A stretch of 64,000 nt of DNA from positions 35,315,501 to 35,379,500 of the forward strand of contig CP142453.1 of NCBI GenBank assembly GCA_038049695.1. Direction: 5' to 3'. The position numbers and the translations under genes were made by a program. The stretch comes from Cinnamomum chago. Taxonomy: Eukaryota; Streptophyta; Magnoliopsida; Laurales; Lauraceae. How positions within the stretch are numbered: the first letter of the stretch is position 1; each line of letters begins with the position of its first letter. Under the pieces are notes generated by a model that was not told the DNA's origin, searched no databases, and worked only from the letters and a program-made list of their open reading frames with translations. Positions 43,450-55,936 of the stretch are shown here, in pieces.

Positions 43450-44984
43450 AGATGGGTGTTGAAGGATATAAGATGATGGCCTTGGAGTTCATTTTCCATC
43501 TCTTACTATCATCAATAAGTGGATTTCAGTAAATCAAGGATTTTCATAAAATGCACTTCCATTCGTGTATGTAACTGTGTTGGGTGCTTGATTTGTGAGG
43601 ATTTCTTCGAAACCCATAGCTTAGATTTACATCAGTTTTGTTGCATGTGTTGATCTTTTACCCCTTTTATTTATAATGGACGAATTGGATTGTCCTATTC
43701 TCCATTGTATTCTGATCAGCCCATTCAATTCTAAATGGTCAATCCATTCTCTGTAAACTCGGTTTTTACAATCCGACTGAAAAGTTATGGGTTTTAAAAA
43801 AGGCACCCAGACCTTATTTTTTTGGGTGAAATCCAGGTTGACAGATCTAGAACTACATGGACTCAAGAGCTAGATCAATATATTTTTTGTTCCACTTTGG
43901 TAAATCCAAACCCACAACTAAAATATTCATTGGATCGAAACTAATTAAAAGAACCCTACTTTTATGGATTGTGTGTTCGATCTGAGCCCGAATTCAAGTC
44001 CTGACAGGTTTAGAATCTCATGAACTGATATCTAGATCTGAATCTGAGTGCAAAAACTAATTTGAAACATTCACTCATGCAGTTAAAAACCACCACCACC
44101 ACCATCATCAAAGCCTGTCCCAAATATATTGGGGTCAGCTACATGCAGCTAAAAAAAAATGTTGTAAAATGAATCACGTGTAAAAGTTACATGTGCAAAT
44201 TCAAATTACGTATCCCTTGTGTAAAAGACAAACGACCTAGGACAAATCCATAGTTTCTTAAATCATTGTAGCTAACACTCACTTCTTTATTTATGTTTTC
44301 TTGTTCTTTTTTTCCTTTCCAGATCACAATATATGATAGAGTGGCAATACCAGTGAACCACCAGCCCTAATTACAATTCTTTATAATCTAAGGGTGATTT
44401 ACATCATAGAGTTAGATCTTAAACTAATAATCATGTTAAAGAGTTGGAATTTATGCAGGATAAATGTGCATAATTGCACCAAGAAATTGGAAATCTCTAA
44501 CATGAACTTATTGAGGTTAAGGAAGAGAGGATAACTATTCAAGTTGAACTCAATGATCTAAATAAAAAATTAGCAGCTTATTAATGGCTCGGATGCTATG
44601 CCCCCATTTGATGAATTGCATGTTGCAGATGATTCAGACGATGTGGTGGTAATCTACCTAAGATCAGCACTTCATTTATGGGGCTCATGTTGCTTTATTT
44701 TGGAGCCATTAGATATGGTGTTCTATATTGATTTGGAACCTAATTTGAGTGAATTAATTTTTTTTATGGGTTTCAAATGGGATGATGTTAATTAGTTTTT
44801 TTTATGGGTTTCAAATGGGATGATGTTAATCCATGAGTCCAATTGAATTGCAGTTTCTGGGAATGGAATCCATTAGTATGCGTGGATCATATTGTATCCT
44901 TTTTTTTATGTTATTCAATGAATGCAACTCTATATCCATTTAACGGATATATTCTAATATGTATCGTTCGGCTAATTTGTAGGA

Positions 44985-45921
44985 ATGAGAGATCAAAACT
45001 TAAATGATAATTCCGGTGTCTTAGCAAAGAATTTGAAATGGACCCCGCCCCATGATGAGAAGCTCATCGAAGTCATGGTAGATCAACGCAGGGAGGGTCG
45101 TGGTATTAAGGGAGGTTTCACATGCGAAGGATGGAACATATTGACACAGAACATGAAATCTGAATTTGGTGAATCATTTACCATGGATAAGCTTAAGAAT
45201 AGATTTAAGACTTTGAAGAAAACATATGCAAGCATGAAAGCCATGTTGGATCTTAGCGGATTCGGTTGGGATGATACTAGAAAAATGGTCACTGCTGAAC
45301 CTGAAGTCTGGAAACAATATTTGGCGGTGAGTCATATCCCATAAGTCTAATAAAAGCTTATTTATTAACATAGTGATACAAAAACTTTTTAAAAATATAA
45401 ATGATTTATAATTATTTGCAGGCACACCCTAAAGCCATTCAATATAATATAAGGGCAAGAGCTTGCCGGACTGGGCATCCTTGACCATCATCTTTGGGGA
45501 TAGTGTGGCAGATGGTAGGGATGGGTTTGCAAGTAATGATCCTGAGCCAGTGGAAGCAGAAGTGGATGATGACATAGGGTTGACACAAGCTGATGAAATG
45601 GAGAATGTATTTGAAAATGGACTAGAAGATAATGACGTATCGGTAGGCAATGCAAGGAAACGACAATTTAGTTCTATATCGACCTCTCATCATACTGTAA
45701 AAAATCGTGCCAATACAGGTCAGGTTATAATTGGGGCAGTTGAGACTATCGCAAATGGATTTTCTGAATATGCTAACAAATGTTCTAAAGAACGTCCATC
45801 TGTTGATAAGTGCATTAGCAACCTAGCTGAGCTTGGACTCCCAAGTGGTTTATATTACAAAGCACTCCGTCTTTTGGAGAATGAAAGAAAGGCTGAATTT
45901 TTTGTGGCATTGCTATATTGA
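44985..45921 (+). pseudogene. Myb/SANT-like DNA-binding protein of a Harbinger element
   Basis: ATG at 44985 opens an exon with KWTPPHDEKLIEVMVDQ and GFTCEGWNILTQ, then LKNRFKTLKKTYASMKAML and GFGWDD, VWKQYLA: a Myb_DNA-bind_3 (trihelix-like) domain with its spaced Trp residues. The donor GCG/GTGAGT at 45327 joins an acceptor TTGCAG at 45421 (AHPKAIQYN). One frameshift near 45455-45465 separates this from LPDWASLTIIFGDS, an acidic linker and a C-terminal helix block (CISNLAELGLP..LYYKALRLLENERKAEFF). Proteins of this type help Harbinger transposases enter the nucleus and bind DNA. Confidence 0.82.
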
Positions 45922-47369
45922 TATTCTAGTGATTTGTCATAGTTGTTAAAGACTACATTTAGTTTGGGTTTAGAACATTTTCGGGAGAAAAATATGGCAG
46001 CAGTTCTTTCTGTAATTAAATATGGCTTTGTCAGGTTGATTTGGTATTTATTCCATAGTGAGAGAGAGAGAGAGACAAGATATGTGGGGGCTTATGCTCA
46101 ATTGTGACTGATACATTTTATGGATGTGTTTTCTACCTGCTAGCAATTTTATGGATGTGTTTTCTAGCTACTGGCAATTGTTTTCTTGCCAGGTTGAAGG
46201 AGAACCACTTTCCGGAGTCATAGATTCTGATGCAAAAAAAGGAAACTGCTCATTTCTTATTCTTTATATGCTTGATGTTTACACCAAGTCAAAATAGAAA
46301 CTTGTTAAATGCAGTTTGTATTTCTTGCTGGAGACATATTTGATGTGCATTAGTGCTAGTCAGCCTTCTCCAATGGACGAAGCATGCTTAGAGCAAGGAG
46401 AACTTGTATTGATCTTGCCTGAATGTTTCTCACTACAAAATTTGTCAGAATTACCGTTATACATAAACATATTCTATATGACCAATGGCGAAGATCAACC
46501 CTGCCAGTAGCCCATTATGTGTTTTAATTGCCTTGCATATGTGCTGTGAGCTGTGAGCCGTGAGCACATCACAATTCTGCACTTACTGCCATTTCACTCT
46601 TTTTCTACTATGCTACAAGACCTAGGGAAATCGGTACTTGAGAGCTTTATTTTTCAATTAGGCATACAATAGCTTGTCTACGTTCAATTGGGTATATGGC
46701 TACTTTGCTTTTACCTTGGGCACAATAGCTTGTCTACATTCACTCCTGAAGCTTTCATACCAGGCAAAGGTGTTCCAAATGCTCTAATACCCACACCAAA
46801 TATGGACTTTACAAGGGTTTGAACCCATGTCGTGTTGCATCCTACTTCAATGAATGTACAGTCCAAATGGCTAATCAAGGGTGCCAATTTGAATGGATAA
46901 TTTAATTATAAACATATTATGTTATTTTTATGCGGAAAATTGTTGCACCAAACAAATTTTTTTTATTTTCAGCAAGAAATCCATACCCGCACCAAACAAC
47001 ATTAGCACCAATTCAGCAAGGAAAAAAAAATCGCACAAAACATGAATTTCTAAATTCTACGGAAATTCTTTTCTGAAGATTCCATTTCTATGGATTTAGC
47101 TGACTTGACAATTTCCCCTTTCCACATAAATGATGTGTACACAAACATGTCCTAAAACTTCTGCACTTCCCAAAAATCTCTCCCTCTGACTCTATCCTAA
47201 AATCTCTTCCATGATCCTAAAATTTCTCCACTTCCCAACCCCTCACTCTATCCTAAGATCTCTCATCCTCTAAACCAAAAACCTTCGCTTTTTCCTTCTT
47301 CATCTCTTTCATTCTCTATCAGGCAATCTACGACCAGTAGGGAGTCTCCTCCCAAGCGATATAGAGTTT

Positions 47370-47735
47370 CTCTTCAAAGGAAATCAAAACAGAATCTGCA
47401 TTCTTTCTACTCTTCCAGGTGCTTTCTCTTTCTCCCTCTTCCCTTTGTTGTCTTTGGGTGTTTTAGAATCTGCACTCTTTCTACTCTTCCAGGTGCGATA
47501 GAGAGTTTCTCTGCAAAGGAAATCAAAAGACCAAAACAAACAGAATATGCATTATTTCTACTCTTCTAGGTGCCTTCTCTTTCTCCTTCTTCCCTTTTTC
47601 TGTTTTTGTTGTCTTTGGGTGTTTTAGAATCTGCATTCTTTCTACTCTTCCAGGTGCTTTCTCTTTCTCCCTCTTCCCTTTTTCTGTTTTTGGCTGTCTT
47701 TGGGTGTTTTTGTTTGGAGGATTTCTATGCCATAT
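47370..47735. repeat. four degenerate ~85 bp repeats
   Basis: The phrase TCTTTCTACTCTTCCAGGTG recurs with small changes near 47402, 47479, 47557 and 47638, each followed by CTTTCTCTTTCTCC or GATAGAGAG-type sequence. It looks like a duplicated exon-donor/5'-leader segment of the Helitron. Confidence 0.75.
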
Positions 47736-47804
47736 CCAGTGATTTTAGAGGGGCATTCAATTGATTAAATCCCTGTTAGGTTCTGTAATATGATGGAATA
47801 ATTG

Positions 47805-48400
47805 TTTTGAAACAAGTTGCAGTGAATGAATAACAGGGAGGAAGAACAGAAAAATCCCAGATTTTAATAGTTTATTATCTCTCAGTCGACATGGGCTTGT
47901 GGGACCCCCTGACCCACCTGACCTAAGATCAGTACCAGAGATCTGATGGGGTATCCTTGGTCAACCACTGTGGTGCTGGACCCATTTGAGGCGGGTTCCG
48001 TTTGGCCCACTATCCAAAAGGTTGAAAATTCAGATCCGGGATCTTGATGGGTTTTGGCAGTTCAGTCTAGGCTGCTCTATGGCTGGGATTTGGGCTGTTT
48101 GTTGTGTTACTTATCCAACTGTGGGTTTTGTTAAAGATAGTTTTTGTCGAGTTTTGAAACAAGTTGCAGTGAATGAATAACAAGAGGAAGAATAGAAAAA
48201 TCCCAGATTTTTATAGTATTCTTATCACTTAGTCGACAGGGGATTATGGGACCCCCTGGCCCACCTGATCTAAGATCAGTACCAGAGATCTGGTGGGGCA
48301 TCATGGGTCCACCAATGTGGTGCTGGACCGATCTGAGGCGGGTCCCGTTTGGCCCAAAATCCAGAGGGGTTGAAAATCCAAAATCGGGATATTGATTGGC
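47805..48400. repeat. duplication, period 347 bp
   Basis: 47805-48060 and 48152-48400 align (TTTTGAAACAAGTTGCAGTGA, GGGACCCCCTG, GATCAGTACCAGAGATCTG, GTGGTGCTGGACC). Non-coding, inside Helitron A. Confidence 0.88.
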
Positions 48401-48545
48401 CTGGCCTGTGGGCTTCTCTGTTTTGTTGGTTAGCTCTATTTGGATGCTTCCTTAGTTTCAGGTGGCAAGTGTAGGGAGCTATACTCTTAATTCGTTGTTG
48501 TACCTATTCACTTTGAAAATACATATAATGACCTTTCCAATTAGG

Positions 48546-48915
48546 AAAAAAAATGCATATGAATTCTCAAAGAAATTTGTGGCCCCACACAAGACTGTAG
48601 GAAAATGGAACACAACAAAGAGGATTTTTTTTTTAACATTACATGGTAAAAAATCTGCTACATAAACCAAAAGTATTTCTGACAATTTAGCTACAGGGAC
48701 ATTCATGAAAAGGGTTAAATACAAATGGTGCTTCTCATCCATAGAGAAGCTTGATTATGCATAACAACTAACAAAAGACTAATGGTCGTAAGAGAGCCAA
48801 TGACCCTAAAAAAAAAAAAAAATATTGCATATGAATTCTCAAAGAAATTTGTAGCCCCACACAAAGACTGCAGGAAAATGGAACACAGCAAAAAGGACTT
48901 TTTTATAACATTAGA
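48546..48915. repeat. ~95 bp direct repeat, 280 bp apart
   Basis: GCATATGAATTCTCAAAGAA, then AGGAAAATGGAACACA, occurs at 48554-48640 and 48828-48915 with few changes. The second copy leads into the 3' part of the RPA-like reading seen in the Helitron at 59.2-60.9 kb (PIKKIELINVNHEG at 48957-49000). Confidence 0.85.
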
Positions 48916-49539
48916 TTTTCATGAAAAATCTAGAGCAAATCTACTTTGGATAGTGGAGTTCCAATTAAAAAAATAGAACTCATAAATGTCAATCATGAGG
49001 GAAAGCTCTTATACCTCAATCATGAGGGAAAGTTCTTACTATCATAAATAGAACATTGTGAGCCTTTACAATTTTATTTTAATAAAATTTATTCTTTTAA
49101 AAGATTGTTTTATTTCACTAACTTATTTTCACTTTTGTCCATAGTATTGAAGATGAAAGGTAAAATCAACATTTCAGCCATTGGGACAAGTAATGCACCT
49201 GGTCAATTGGAAAGTAAAGTGACAACCTTAGTGACTAACGCTGATAAAAGTGGATGAATTGCACAATCTTCTTATTATTCAAAATTTTGAATTATTTATT
49301 ATTTACTTTTATGTTTGAAGCAGAATTCATTATTTATTATTGTGCATAAACATACTTATTTCATAAACTTTTAGTTTATACATTCTTTCATATTACAATA
49401 TCATGGTATGACAGTTATGTGCAACTATATTTGTGCATCGGTGTCTATATGATACTATCTATTTCAATTAAATAATATCTTTTTTCTTACTTTAATTTTA
49501 AATATATTCTAGCCCGGGCCTTTGTTGCTAGTTATTGTT

Positions 49540-50197
49540 GTAAGGTCAAACTCGATCTCTTCCAACATTTCTCCTAATTCCCTCATGTCTACGAAATTAG
49601 CCGAAATTAGTCTTGATGAAACTAAGCATTTACTGCTCTATTGTCGCGTAGCAATCAACCACAAACTGTTAGAACAGTCAGCCACCCTGAAGCAAAGATG
49701 TGCCTTTGCCATCCCGAGACATCAGTCTAAATGGATAGAACTCTCTGATCGATACACCCTCACGCATATAGTTTGACCCAGGTGCGAACTATATGCATTT
49801 TTTCCATCCATCAGTTCCATATGAAAAAAGCAATGGGTATTGGAGCGGCATGTATGAAGGGTGGGTTTCATTTATCCTATGAAGATTTCCATCTAACTTT
49901 CGAACTATGATGTTACGATTTCCTGTAATTTTAGACTCATCTCCGACAATAATGGTTGCAACCTCATTTATTGTTGGTCTTGCATATTGTCTTCCTTCTC
50001 GTGAATGCAGAATTCGGACATGCAAATTTTGATTACCATTTTCAGACAACTTATCTCTTACATTAAGGAACACTATTGCATACTGGTTAGTAGCATTTAG
50101 CATTGTCTGCAAGCCCTCCAATACAATCAAGTAAAACTCATTTGCATCTCCACTTCCTTGAACAGCTCTTACTCTATTGGAGGTTTTATGTTCCGTG

Positions 50198-50249
<52 letters not shown>

Positions 50250-51000
50250 ATAGTTGAGCAAACTTAGCTATGTCTCCAGGTGCAGGAAGTAATGAACCGA
50301 TCCAGTGAAAACTTGATCAACTTATTCGGAAAACATATGGTCCTCTTCCATCAAGCACAGTGTGATCAATTTTTCCACCCATTGACGTGAATGACAGCAT
50401 CGAATTGTATGTTCAAATTTTCTCCTTGAATCTGGATTGAAGGAGTTGATTCTCTAGAAATTCAGGTGTGTTTGATAGTAGTGGCAGCATCACCTTTCCT
50501 CCATCACAGCATAGGTTAAACTTTGGTCTTGAAATTGGAGTATCTCTGATTTTTTTTCTTCAAGCCACATAATAGCTCTACAGTGAGAGCATATTGCAAC
50601 TCTGGAACCAAAGCTCCAACGTGTGGAGATATTTTTTCTCCTTGAGCAGAAGACAATATTATTTCCTGTAATTAATTTTTTTGGTCAGCCTTAAAAGACT
50701 TTGTATGGTCGGGTAATAATAGTGAGTAGTTAAAAAGAATATTGAGTACTTGATGTTGAAGCCATTCTGTGGCTCGAAGTCCCATTGGAATGACCATGAT
50801 GTTGCCGCTTTAAACGCAAGATTGTGGATCTTACATGTCGTGCCTCCCTTTGCATGATTCTTGTCCTATCCCCTGGTTGCTCTTGTTCTTATTGGATCGA
50901 GTGACTGATGTGACTCACATTATGTGTATTTACACCTAGATTTGAGTGGTCGCAAATGTTTATTATTTTTGTAGATATAATAAGTTATGATATCGAGTTA
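49540..51000 (-). pseudogene. Helitron B Rep/helicase N-terminal region, decayed
   Basis: On -, across frames: CRAIMWLEE, KFNLCCDGGKVMLPLLSNTPEFLE, FTSMGGKIDHTVLDGRGPYVFRI, WIGSLLPAPGDIAKFAQLY, then LEGLQTMLNATNQYA, RPTINEVATIIVGD, IIVRKLDGNLHRINETHPSYMPLQYPLLFSYG and, after a break, SIREFYPFRLMSRDGKG and FVVDCYATIEQ. This is the Helitron-like N region of Rep/helicase. A (TA)n(TG)n tract splits it at 50200-50248. It is cut off at 49532, exactly where Helitron A ends. Confidence 0.85.
50200..50250. repeat. (TA)n(TG)n compound microsatellite
   Basis: About 12 TA then 13 TG dinucleotides, inside the Helitron B Rep relic. Confidence 0.96.
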
Positions 51001-51778
51001 TGTAGATATTGAAGACGTATATATTTACCAATTCTTGTATGCATGAAATGATAGCCATTGTGAGAATAGGTGGCTTCTTGCATACCCTCGAGATGCTGAG
51101 GTCGTCTACAATGCAAAATCGATAACCTTAAGAATCGACATTCCTTTTGAATTGAATTTGTAAGAGTCGATTTCTAAACCAAAGAGAATTATGTTCTGGA
51201 TTGCGTAAGATGAGCAATCATCTTATAGCAGCCAACCGAGCCATCTTATATTTGATTATTTTTTTACGAACTTCTACACTTGGAAGTGTATCCATCCTGA
51301 ACATATATAATTTAAAACATTTTATTAGACTGGATAGATAGGTTGTGCTTTTATTGCAGCAGTAATCCTACCTATTTGTATCCATTGATCCTTTAAAATT
51401 AATTTTTTTCAGATAGCACGGGGTTTTATTTTGTTAAACGCTGTTTTTGTATTTGGGGTCTTTTTTAAATTTCTCAAACATTTTATAGTTATTTTATATC
51501 ATTGTGCTTTTTGTAAGAGTGTGCTTTAGCCACATGTATTGCCATTAAGGTTCATTTTGTCAATATTGTGTAATATATCTTTTTTTATTATTTTTTTGTT
51601 TGACCTAAGTTGGGTTTTTCTCCTTTTATTTTATTTCTTTTTTTTATATAGTCATTATTTTTTCATTTTCGTTGATGAGTTTTTATTTTATTTCTCTTTT
51701 TTTTATCGAGTCATTATACTTATGAAACCTCGTGCTATATAGGGACCCAATGCTAGAAATTCGTACTTAGAAAGGTAC

Positions 51779-52220
51779 GACAAACATATAAATTATACTC
51801 AAATAATAGTGTCAATGAGTTACATACCACAATTAAAAGGATTTATAACTTTACTTATATCATTAAAAAAATCACGTGGAATTATCTACCTAAACCCCTA
51901 ACTGTAGTTGAAATTTTTTTAGTCTAAACCCCGGTCCATATGTCAAGATAGTTCTGTTATTTTTCTTCTTTTTCCCGAGTGAAGCTTCTGTTCGAAGATC
52001 AACAAACATATAAATTATACTCGGATAATAGTGTCAATGAGTTACATACCACAATTAAAAGGCTTTATAACATCATTTAAATCATTAAAAAAATAAGATC
52101 ATGCGGAATTATCTACCTAAACCCCTAACTACAGTTGAAATTTGTTTACTCTAGGCACCGACCCATATGTCTAGATAGTGTGTTATTTTTTTTTCCCGAG
52201 TGAAGCTTCTGTTTGAAGAT
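51779..52220. repeat. tandem duplication, period 222 bp
   Basis: CAAACATATAAATTATACTC, AATAGTGTCAATGAGTTACA and TTTTCCCGAGTGAAGCTTCTG occur in both 51779-52000 and 52001-52220 with about 10 percent divergence. Confidence 0.92.
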
Positions 52221-53188
52221 AGCTCAATAAAATGTGCTTTTCTTTCAAAGGAAAAATATATTAAATAAAGAATTTTCAAAATATAAATTACTAGTCATAA
52301 TATCAGGTTTGTGTCTCTAATTCATCACTGGCTTGCAGTTAGACCCAGTACCCAATTCCTTAAGTTGTTTAATTTGGAAAGGCATTAAGTCCTATGTCAG
52401 TTTTAGTTTATGAACAGTAATTATTTCATTTTGGTTGTTGCTTTTTTTTACTCTTTTTAGGCTGGTTGTTCGTCTTTGGTGATGCTAACATATAATTCAA
52501 CATGAACACATACAAAGTATTAAGTACCTCAGTGAGAATCCTTAGAGCTTATTTAATATACTTTTCTTTATCAAGTTAAGCAGTGCATCCTGCAACTCAT
52601 TAAGGAAAGAAGAATCATATAAAAACCCATAACGTATAAACATCTAGCAACCCAAACTTGGAATTGGGATGAGCTTGAGAGATATTGATGTGGATTACTA
52701 TGCATGTGTGAAGGTGACCCAAATTATCAAATAATAGAAGAAATTCATCTAAGCTACAATTTTGTAGCAGGTCATTAAACAAAATCGGGATAAATGAAAG
52801 AAAAATGAAGTTGAGAGAGAGAGAGAGATAGTAACATGACATCAAAATAGAATCGCTGATTGGAAATGATGGGATCTCCTTATGTTTTCTTCTCCATTCT
52901 ATATCTCTCTCCTTCTCCTCCTCTGATGTCAGTCGATTTCTTTTTTTTTTTTTTTAATATTCTCTGTATTTGGAGAGTAGTAGATAGTAGAACAGTTACA
53001 AAGTGGGAATTTGGTTTTCTTTGGAGGAAGTTATGCGAGTTAGTTAGTTTAGAGAGAGGAGAGTGGAGAGAGAGGAGACCTAACATGGATGGAGATTTTG
53101 ACACCTGTTTTGATGTATTTTCTAAAATTAGGATTTGTAGTTTGAAGGACTGTGGTTAACCGAAGGCAAAGCACACTCCAAAAAAACC
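52221..53188. other. intergenic, nothing recognised
   Basis: AT-rich with short GA-tracts; no coding signature. Confidence 0.4.
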
Positions 53189-53654
53189 AGTAGCTAATAT
53201 TTGCACATCCAAAGTTGCTCATTGCACGTATCTTCTATCTACACATTCTTCAGCCGTCGAGTTTTGTTTTCGTGCACTTTTTCCTCTTCTCAGTTTGTCC
53301 AAACCGGTGCACATCCCTCGTTCCTTCCCTCTTCCCCTCCCATTCACAATTTAAAGCAATACAGAAGAGGAGACCGATGAGAAGAGAAGATGCACAACCT
53401 TCCCTCTTTCATCTTCTTCTTCTCTTTCCCTCCCATTCTTGGTTTCCAAACTTGTCGAGGATCCAAAACTTGTCTCCTTCGCACAGTCGAACAATAAAAC
53501 GATTCATTGGGTTTTTTTTCCCCCATTTATCATCTCTCATTTCATTAGATGTTCAGTTTCAATGCATTCTTGAAAGATTAAGATGTTTAAAGGGGCCATT
53601 CACTCCCCCCTGGCTCAATCTTTTGCTGGCGTAGGGGTTTTTTTTTTAACAATT

Positions 53655-53815
53655 GTTCGGGCTTTCAGGTCCGAACAGAATGGTTGTTGTTCAGACGCAA
53701 TGCGTCGAACGTCATGCATCCTGTTCTGCTATGTGGTTGCACAACATGCACCCTATTCGGTAGGGTACAATCGAACAAGGTTCATGTTGTTCGGTTTGTC
53801 AGGGCTGAACACAAC
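53655..53815. repeat. GTTCGG stem-loop array, left side of PMD cargo
   Basis: Arms start at 53655, 53689, 53723, 53755 and 53789 (period 32-34 bp). Each is GTTC(G/A/T)G or ATTCGG, about 10 nt, then an inverse such as CCGAAC, TCGAAC, CACAAC or CTGAAC. It ends about 90 bp before the PMD start codon. Confidence 0.85.
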
Positions 53816-53901
53816 TATTTATATTTTTTTTTCTTTAACCTTTTGTAACTATGTTTCTTTTGTTGGCTGACAATTATATCTTCTCTTTTTTCCAATCAAT
53901 C

Positions 53902-54450
53902 ATGGACAAGCTGGGACCTTCGCGAATTCGGCCTACAGCTTCGCACAGGAAACGTAACGCAACATGGCATCAAGATGTGGTAGCTAAGTCGCGTGAGGAG
54001 CCTGAGGTTTCGGAGGAGGCAGAGGAAGAGGCCGAGGCTATAGATGAGCATGGCCAGTCCGACTATGTAGCGGACATCGAAGCTAGAGACGATGATGCAC
54101 GGGACACTGGACCATTTCCTGGGGGTCCAATTGATTTTACCTTGCTACCGAGTTTAAGGAACCAATTATCTTATTCATGTTGTATTTTGATCGGTTACAC
54201 TAATCAAGTACTAATTTATTTGTATGATTTCAGAATGTAGCTAGTCACGGATTCGCAGAGCATCACGGGACCGATTCTTCAGAGGGGACATGATTTGAGC
54301 ATTCGTGACCCAAGCGCCCTATACTTGGCCATTGAGCAGGTGGATAAATTGAGTCGAGGGATGTCTCTCGAAGAAGCCCAGCAAGCCATGCCAAGTACCA
54401 TAGCCAAGGACATACACCTGCACTCGCACCTGAGGGGGGTCCCAACCATG
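53902..54450 (+). pseudogene. PMD-family gene remnant, central domain deleted
   Basis: ATG at 53902 opens MDKLGPSRIRPTASHRKRN, an acidic stretch, and FPGGPIDFTLLPSLRN, the usual start of a PMD. The core (tryptophan-rich mobile domain) is missing: the next readable block (from about 54244) is SITGPILQRGHDLSIRDPSALYLAIEQVDKLS, a C-terminal region of these transposon proteins. Compare the start GGPADLSVLMSF near 63535. Confidence 0.7.
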
Positions 54451-54712
54451 ATGTGTCTTCTCTCTCTATTTCTCTCTCTCTATCTTTTTTCTTTTTTTTA
54501 AGAGAGATTTGATGGGTTTTGTATATGACCCAGATGTGTTGGACATTTGACTTTTAATTAGATTTTATTGTTCTACACTTTGAACAATGGATTTTTATTT
54601 TTACATGTATTTGATGTTGCATTTTATTGTTTACGATACATATGCATTGGATGGTTTATTATTTCATTTCAAACATATTATTTATAACCAAATTAAACCT
54701 ATCACTCAGGGT

Positions 54713-55928
54713 CATGGTTCAAAATCTCGGTCTCGGTCACGGTATCGGCCGTGCCAAAAAACCGATATGATATCGGTATCGGTCGCGGATATCGGTCTGT
54801 CGCGGTCATCGCGGTATGAAATTTTTTTTTAATCCAAAAAAATTCACAAAAATATCCAAAAAATCCAGAATATTAGAAAATGCTGGAAAATAATATTTGT
54901 TTCCATTAATAACAACAATAAATCAAAATCTCGGTCACCTTAAGTTATGAGTCCTGTATGTGTCGCAGTTCACTGGCTTTTCCAGTATTTCATATAATGC
55001 AAACATTATTGATGCTCATGATCAATTTATTAGTGTCAAATATAAGAAGATAAAGATAACATATCAATTATCATTTAATACTAACTTAGTCATCAAATAA
55101 AGTTGTGAAATTCAAGACCCTAAAGATTAGTGAATGAGATAGTGAGTTAGTGACTGAGATAGATAAATCATAAAGCACTTGGACATCAAAATGTTCATGG
55201 TTTATTTAAAAAATTATATTTATGATGAAATCCCCCAAAAAATGATATATTATAATTCAAATATTAAAAAATCCGAAATAAAAAATAAAAATCTAAATCA
55301 TGTTTATGACTATGAGTAGATATAGATCTATCATCTACACACTATTAATAAGCCATTAAGCCTTTGGTATCACAAATATTCTAACAAGTAACAACAATTA
55401 CTTTTTGGAAAACAAAAATTAATAAAATCATTTTCAAAATCCTAAATATATAGATCTAACATAAAAGTATGTAGATCAATTATTTACACACCATACAATG
55501 ATCATGAATCATTAAAACAACATATTTATGATGAAATCCCCAAAAAATAATATATTATAATTCAAATATTAAAAAATCCGAAAATAAAAAAATAAAAAAA
55601 AAAGTTTAAAATCATATATATGAGTAGATCTAGCATGAAAGTATGTAGATCTAACTTCTAAATGAAGAAAACAACACAAGTGAGTAAGTGACAAACATCT
55701 ATGCTTCATCTATAAAAAAAAACATGATACCGCTATCTCGATCGATATTTTGAAAATATCGGCCGAGATATTGAAAAATCCGAGATGAAATTCATCTCGG
55801 CCGAGATGGGCCGAGATAATGAAGAAAAAAACCGAGACCGATATCTCAGTGAGATATCGGCTCGGTATCAGCCGATACCGGTTCATATCGGCCGATATGA
55901 ACCGGTATCGGCCGGTTTTTAAAACCAT
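54713..55928. mobile_element. 1.2 kb TIR element nested in the PMD-MULE
   Basis: The ends CATGGTTCAAAATCTCGG and CATGGTTTTAAAAACCGG (right, complemented) are inverted. An 8 bp duplication CTCAGGG(T/C) flanks it (54705-54712 and 55929-55936). Both ends are packed with palindromic CGG/CCG phrases (ATATCGGCCGATAT and relatives); the middle is AT-rich and non-coding. The 8 bp duplication suggests a hAT-type mechanism, but the terminal sequence is not a classical hAT end. Confidence 0.82.
55872..55911. repeat. 40 bp perfect palindrome
   Basis: The half-site CCGATACCGGTTCATATCGG (55872-55891) is followed with no spacer by its exact complement. It lies just inside the right end of the nested TIR element. 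Confidence 0.95.
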
Positions 55929-55936
55929 GCTCAGGG

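Larger units (their letters stand above)
42890..47152. mobile_element. PIF/Harbinger-type element with Myb-like gene
   Basis: The TIRs GGGCATGTTTGTGTA (left) and GGACATGTTTGTGTA (right, complemented) match the MITE at 14114. Subterminal sequences (TTTCCGCGGAAA, GTTTGGTGCA, GAATTGGTGCTAATGTTGTTTGGTG) are shared. Inside is a Myb/SANT-like gene of the kind that accompanies Harbinger transposases; no DDE transposase was found. Flanking triplets differ (TTC left, TAA right), so the expected identical TTA/TAA TSD is not seen and the left limit could belong to a separate copy. Confidence 0.6.
42745..49531 (+). mobile_element. Helitron A, interrupted by a Harbinger element
   Basis: The 5' side has TCTTCCAAAACCTTTATATATATTAAAGC-type sequence and the block GGCTGTGAGGGGTGCCACCT, shared in inverted orientation with the 5' end of the Helitron at 59222-60884. 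The 3' side (about 49060-49531) is closely similar to that Helitron's 3' 400 bp and ends GCCCGGGCCTTTGTTGCTAG followed by T, the CTRR-T end of Helitrons. The A/T insertion rule holds at both ends (A at 42744, T at 49532). Removing the nested element leaves about 2.5 kb. The 5' base is approximate. Confidence 0.6.
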
